A DNA stretch of 64,000 bases from Chrysaora quinquecirrha (taxonomy: Eukaryota; Cnidaria; Scyphozoa; Semaeostomeae; Pelagiidae), in the NCBI GenBank assembly GCA_014526335.1, contig JACTAT010000010.1:2399943-2463942 (forward strand), read 5' to 3'. Both the position numbers and the translations under genes were made by a program. Below are positions 26,501 to 32,500 of this stretch, piece by piece. The notes beneath the pieces are model-generated. The model was given only the letters and a program-made list of their open reading frames with translations. It was not told the DNA's origin and did no database searches. Each line of letters opens with the position of its first letter. The first letter of the stretch is position 1.

Positions 26501-29500
26501 AAGACGAGGCCGTTATTCAGATTCACCAGATCTTTTACACAGGTATTTAGATACGTCTCAGATACGCATGCATCTCTATCTGCTTGCCGCGCGGATTGTC
26601 AAATGAACAGAAAGATATGTAGAAGGTGGTGTGCGCAAGTGGCTAAGGCGCTGGTCTCACGATCTTAAGGTCCACTTTCCACAAGCCTACATCCAACTCC
26701 TTTCGATTTCGGTAAATGAGTACCCAGGGTATTTGTTCTAGAATATCAGACTGGGGGCACAAGCTGCAGGTTCACGTCAGCAGAGCAGTACTTCTGCCAA
26801 TAACTCAAGCCTGCGTTACCAAATAAATATGCCTTTTATAAAGGGCCACGCATTATTTCGCTCTCTGCTTCCCTGCTTTCTAAAAATACAGACATGCTAT
26901 CTTGCTCGAAACCCCAACCTTTAAAAGGTTCTTCTCCCTCCAATAGCGTTGTTGGAGAGACAGAACATCCGCCCTGGGTGCCAAGATAAAGAGGGGGGTG
27001 AAGAATTAGAACTAAATAAAAACATAGGGGCCCTATGGGCATGTTCGAAGAACGACTCTGGTTGAATATAGCTATTTCGGTCAAATGATGAAAGATGTTC
27101 ATCGGTATGCACAACGATGACGATAATGATTATGATGATAATGGTGGTGGTTATGATGATGATGTTGATGAACACGATGATCATGATGCTGGTTGGTAGG
27201 GGTGATTGTGGTTGTATGGTGGGTATGGTGGTGGTGATAGAGGTGGTTGTGGTGCTGAAGGGGTGGTTGTGGTGGTTGTGATAGGGGTGATCGTGGTGAT
27301 GGTTGTAGGGGTAGTTGTGGTGGTGGTGATAAGGGTGGTCGAGGTGATGGTTGTAGGGGTGGTTCCGGTGGTGGTGATAGGGGTGGTCGAGGTGATGGTT
27401 GTAGGGCTGGTTGTGGCGGTGGTAGCGTTCCTTTAGATGTTGCACACCGTCAATGGTGGTGATAGTAATCATGATGATGAGATGATGATGATGATTATCA
27501 TTATTATTATTATTATGACGATTTTCATCGTGAGGATAATATTAATGATGATTTGTTTTGAAAACTGTTTTGAAATTGCCGCTCTTTGGCAAAACTCTTT
27601 GTTAAATGTTGAGAATGCCTGAAATGTCATTTACCAAAGCAAGGTGGCAATTTTCCAGTTCCATTTAGTAAACAAGGATGAGTCAGTTGTCACATGACCC
27701 CAGATTGACAAAAGTGCTTGCAGGCCGAATTGTGAACAACTAACCGCAAATTGCGCATAAATGGCCGAGACAATGGCCCTAATGGCATTCTTGACAATGG
27801 CCCTATTGTTACACGATATCCATTGTTCAAGCGTTGGTTAGTTGGTGAGTTAGTAAGTGAGTGAGTGAGTGAGTGAGTGACATCCACCCACACCAATGTG
27901 TTCGAAGTTCTTCGAACACAAAAAGATGGAAAATCAAGGAATCATTTGACGATAGATAATGCTAGATGCATTCATATATAAGCAATTCATATAAGCAATA
28001 CATATATACGCATACAGTATACAAGTTACAGACAAGGATTTTTCTTATTGGTAAAACTTAAGAGCAGAAAGCCCCCTGAAGGGGACGCAGCAACCAAGTA
28101 TGCCCCTGGTTGCTGGTGATGCTCTCTACGCCGTTATTTGCTTCCAAAAGTCCCCATGCAACTTCTTTCAGGGCCTCAGCCCTGTCTTTGGATGGTTTGC
28201 AAAATAAATTAGTAATGGAGATTAAAATATCTCGTATCTGGATTTTGATAATTCAAAATAAAGCCTAGCGTCCAGACAGTGTTTGCTGAGATGAGTTCAT
28301 GGCCCTCTGTTTCCAACGAAGAGACCTTTTCTCAGACCTCATTGATCAGTTTGATAAGATCAAGACATATATATACCTCTATTCAAATCAGACAAAAAAC
28401 CGTTCTGAACAAGCAGACTGTCTTTCCTAAACAGACTTTGTGTTATTATTTTATCTTTCACACTTGTTTTCATTCTTGATCTCTAGAAATATAATTCTCA
28501 CTATATTTCTTTGCTGACTCCATGCCTACACAGAAAGCGTGTTTGTATTTTCTTTGTCCTAAAAAGAAATATTAACATTAGGATTGCTTGTGTATTGTAA
28601 AGACAGCGTTGCAGAGGAATGTCATATTCGAGATCTAATGAAAATACTCGAAAACAGCTCTTGGTCAGTGAGATATGAAGGAACTTGTGTTTAACGTGGG
28701 AGAACCTGGATTTAAATTTATTGCTGCTTTTTGTTACTTTGTAATTGTGCCACTCAGGACGGTCATCTCTACATAATCATGAAGTGTATCGAAAATCATG
28801 TTGGGTAAGATTTTGGCATCATTAGTAGCAATCTAATGCACAACATTTTTGATGAGGAAGTCCATAAAATAACCCAGTCTATAAAGTTATTTTGCTAAGC
28901 TGTAGACTATACTGAGAACAACCTTTTAAAAACAATATCCCAACAGACAGGAGACTTGAGAATTTTTGTTCGTTTTTTTTCTAAAATGTTAGAAACTTCT
29001 TGAATTACGTACTATAGCATTGTAAGGCCTGTAAGCGTGACAAGGTTTAAGAAAATCGTTTCGTTGGGACTTGGGAGAGAAACTGGAGAAAGCATAAGAA
29101 TTCAGATTGTGGCAAAGAGAAGCTGAAGCTAGTGATATAGCTACCAGAATTCTGTTCTGATAAATCGTCAGATTTTCGTTTTAGGCCGGAAAATAGCACT
29201 CTCCTTTTAGAAAGTGGAGTTTTGAAATAGTTGGTTGTATTGTTTCGCCATTAATAATTAGAAACCCTTTTGTTTCTCAGAAAAATTGAAATTGATTATT
29301 AGTTGTTAATTAATTAAAAACTTGCAAAGAAAACATGTCATAACCGGAAAAACGTTTGTCCTGAAAAGCCCATATCAAGATTATAGATTTTTAAACTGAA
29401 AAAAATTATAGCCTACCGATCGCGAGAAGGCTTAAATATTTTGAAGTTAGTTAGGAAAGTTTAAAACCTCGTGTTTTCTCTTAGCTAATAATAATTATTC

Positions 29501-32500
29501 TTGTCTTTTTCAAGACTTTTATCGATGGTGATGAGGAGGAGCTGAGGCCACCGCTTGTCAGATCCCAACGAATTGATCAAGGCAAAAGAACACACAGTAA
29601 TCTACAAGATATTACAGAAACCAAAGAAGAGAAACTGAATTCTGAAAATTCTGATATGATGGGAACGAACGATCATAGAATATCCGATAAGGAACGCTGT
29701 AAGTGACCTTCTTTATCTACCATTATGATTTCATGCAATGTAACATGAAGTATAATGAAGTCGATGCTTTGGAAAAACAGCAAACCACAAACGAGCAAAA
29801 TTCAAGCCTACTGAACTTTATAAAACCCACTACCATGGGTACAGGGCATTTTTTAACAGTGTAACTACTGGGGAACGTTCCCCAGTAGGCCCAATGCCTT
29901 CCCCAGTAGTGAGCGCCAAAATCATACAATTTCCCCAGTAGCCTGGGCCCTTGTCGATTCCCACTTACTCACTTTGATATCAACTGGTAGGTTTAAATGA
30001 AAATGGCTGTCGTTAATTAGCTACAACATGCATTAGCAGTATCCCGAACCATCCACACTATCTTTACGAGCTTCTTAAGTATTGTTTTCGGGTTACCTTT
30101 TACAGATCCTCGGATACCTCGCGAGCGAAATTTGAATAACTGGTGCAAAAAGAAAAGCTGTAATTGTAAGCAGTTTTCGAGACAGTATTTTACGATTTTT
30201 CCCAGGGCCCTCAGATGTGGCAACTTTCGGCCGATTGCAACCCAATCTTTTCGGCAAAAATTATCTTCTGCCTTTTCCGTTTTTTAAAAAAACTTGGCTG
30301 CGCAAATTGAACAAAAGTTTCCTGACATGATCACCAGAGCAACTCTAGCTACCCAATTTTTCAAAATGTTTCGGGAGAGCATGCCCCCGGACCCCTCTAG
30401 ATGCTTAGACGCTCTACAGCCTTCTTTCTTCAGAGCTTCAATCCCTCTTGACATCTCCTGAAAAATTCTGTGGAATTGCACCCCTTTGCCATTACTCATT
30501 TGGAGCAACTGTGAAAATCTTTAAAATGATGTATTTTGGCTACTTTTGGTTATTACGCTTTTAGGCCCTTTTTCCAAATTTTCCCCAGTAGTGAACATTT
30601 CTTAAAAAATGCCCTGCATGGGTACCAGAGCCTTAGACTTATTACACATGTTTAGTTCCACTCATAAATCTAGACTAATAACAGCAGCAATTCGCAATTC
30701 GTCAGTTTGAGCAAGCTTTCTGACAACAACAACAACAACTAAAGATGGTAGCTGCGATAACTGGGACTCGTGTATTAAATCTACCAGAGCCTCAAATTGT
30801 CTTTCCCTGTGACCATTTGAGGCTCTGACACCAAGGGTAAAAATCTGCTCAACATGAGGTCTGAGTCATGTTTTATTGGAATTCTAAGCAAAAGCCCTGG
30901 CCTAATGATCAAGCATTGTTTGTTAAACATTTGAAATATGCTTTCAAGTAAAATGTTTACCTTTGGGCCACGTCGCGTAACTACGCTCGTCAAACATTTT
31001 TTGCCTGTGTCAAGCAGAAAATGTTTTCAAGCAATGTTTTTGTGACGTGGCTAGACTTATTCTCAATCCATGAGCCGTAGTTTTCGCTGCTTAGGCTAAT
31101 CTGATTTTCAGTAGAGTAGACAGGTCTGGCAGAACTACTCTGAGCTTTAGGCCATCAAATTCAATTTGTTCATGTAAATGTCTGCCGATGCTGTTTGCGA
31201 GGAGTGGGACCTAGACTGATTACCTGAGTCGTAGTTTCGCTATTGAACTGAATTGATGGATCTCCTTTTAGTGCTAGCCCTGGTCGCATGAGCGATAACT
31301 GTGACTCAGGTAATCAGTCTAAGTGGGACCTATGTAATGAATCTATAATTTGGTCCAGCATTAGTTACATTACTTTGAAGGCAAATCTCAAATGTTTAAC
31401 TGACAAAGTTTGATCTTTTAGCCAGGGCAAGGGCCTAAGTCTGGCCACTTCTTTAAACATTAGATTTTCAAGGATGGAAGTTAGTTCTAGATTACTAGAT
31501 TTAGCAGACTCGAATTTGTTTCAAGTTCTTTTCGAATTCGGTGGTGCGACAGCGAAAATGAAAAGACGAACCCTTGGAAGATTTACGAAATCTTTTGCCT
31601 TTGCAGTAGACATTTAGAAGGCTTTCCAAATCTTCAAAAACACCCAAAACCTATACCGCTTTTAAACAATGTCTTCAGTCAAAGACAGATTCTGAATGTA
31701 AGCCTTTAAACTGAAGCCTAGTATCTTTTTAGGTTTGAGAGATAACTCTGTTTATGACATAAAAGAAGTTGCCATGCTTGAAGAGCGCCTGAAGTCTATG
31801 GAAACAGAACGTGATGACATGAAAAGGAGGTTAATACGTCAAACAGACCTTCAGACTGAGGTTGAACTGATGAAACGCGAGTTGGAAAAATCTCTTGATG
31901 CGCATGCTCAACTTCAAGAAGCGATTTTGACTTACGAGCAGGACAAGGATAAGTTAGTCGAGAAGACGAGACTTCAAGGCCGAGAAATTACTCGGTTGGA
32001 GTCGAAGTACGAGAAGCTAAAACAAGAACTGGACGAGAAAACCGAGAATTATGATAGCCTAAGTCGAAAATACAAACGACTGCAGGAAAGATTGGAAAAG
32101 GCTGAGGTTATGGAGGACACGATAGCCGGGCTTGAGAGAGACAGGACGAGGAAGCTGGATAAAATAAATGAACTCGAGGAGAGGATTATTGAATTGAGTA
32201 ATGTTAAAAGTAGGAGGGATAAGGATGATGATAAAGTGAGGAAAAAGCTAGAAAAAGATTACAAAGCCTTACAAGACATAAATGAAAGTTGTCACCAAGA
32301 GTTAGAGGAGATGGATGAGAGGCTGAGCGCTTTGGAAACGGAGAACTCGAAATTGAGAAAAGAGTTAAAACAAGTTAGAGATTCAGATGGGGATTCGGAA
32401 GAATTGAAAGACAGGGTTGAGGATTTAGAGGAAAGAAATCACGAATTGGAAAGAAGACTAGAGAAAGAAATGAAAATAAACAATTAATAGAAAGTGAACG

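Noticed and set aside
26640..26720. A functional tRNA gene
   Set aside because: A-box-like and B-box-like motifs are present but no cloverleaf forms and the sequence continues as a repeated SINE body.
27206..27436. Gly/Val repeat ORF on + and His/Pro ORF on -
   Set aside because: GGTGAT-type minisatellite; no coding signals.
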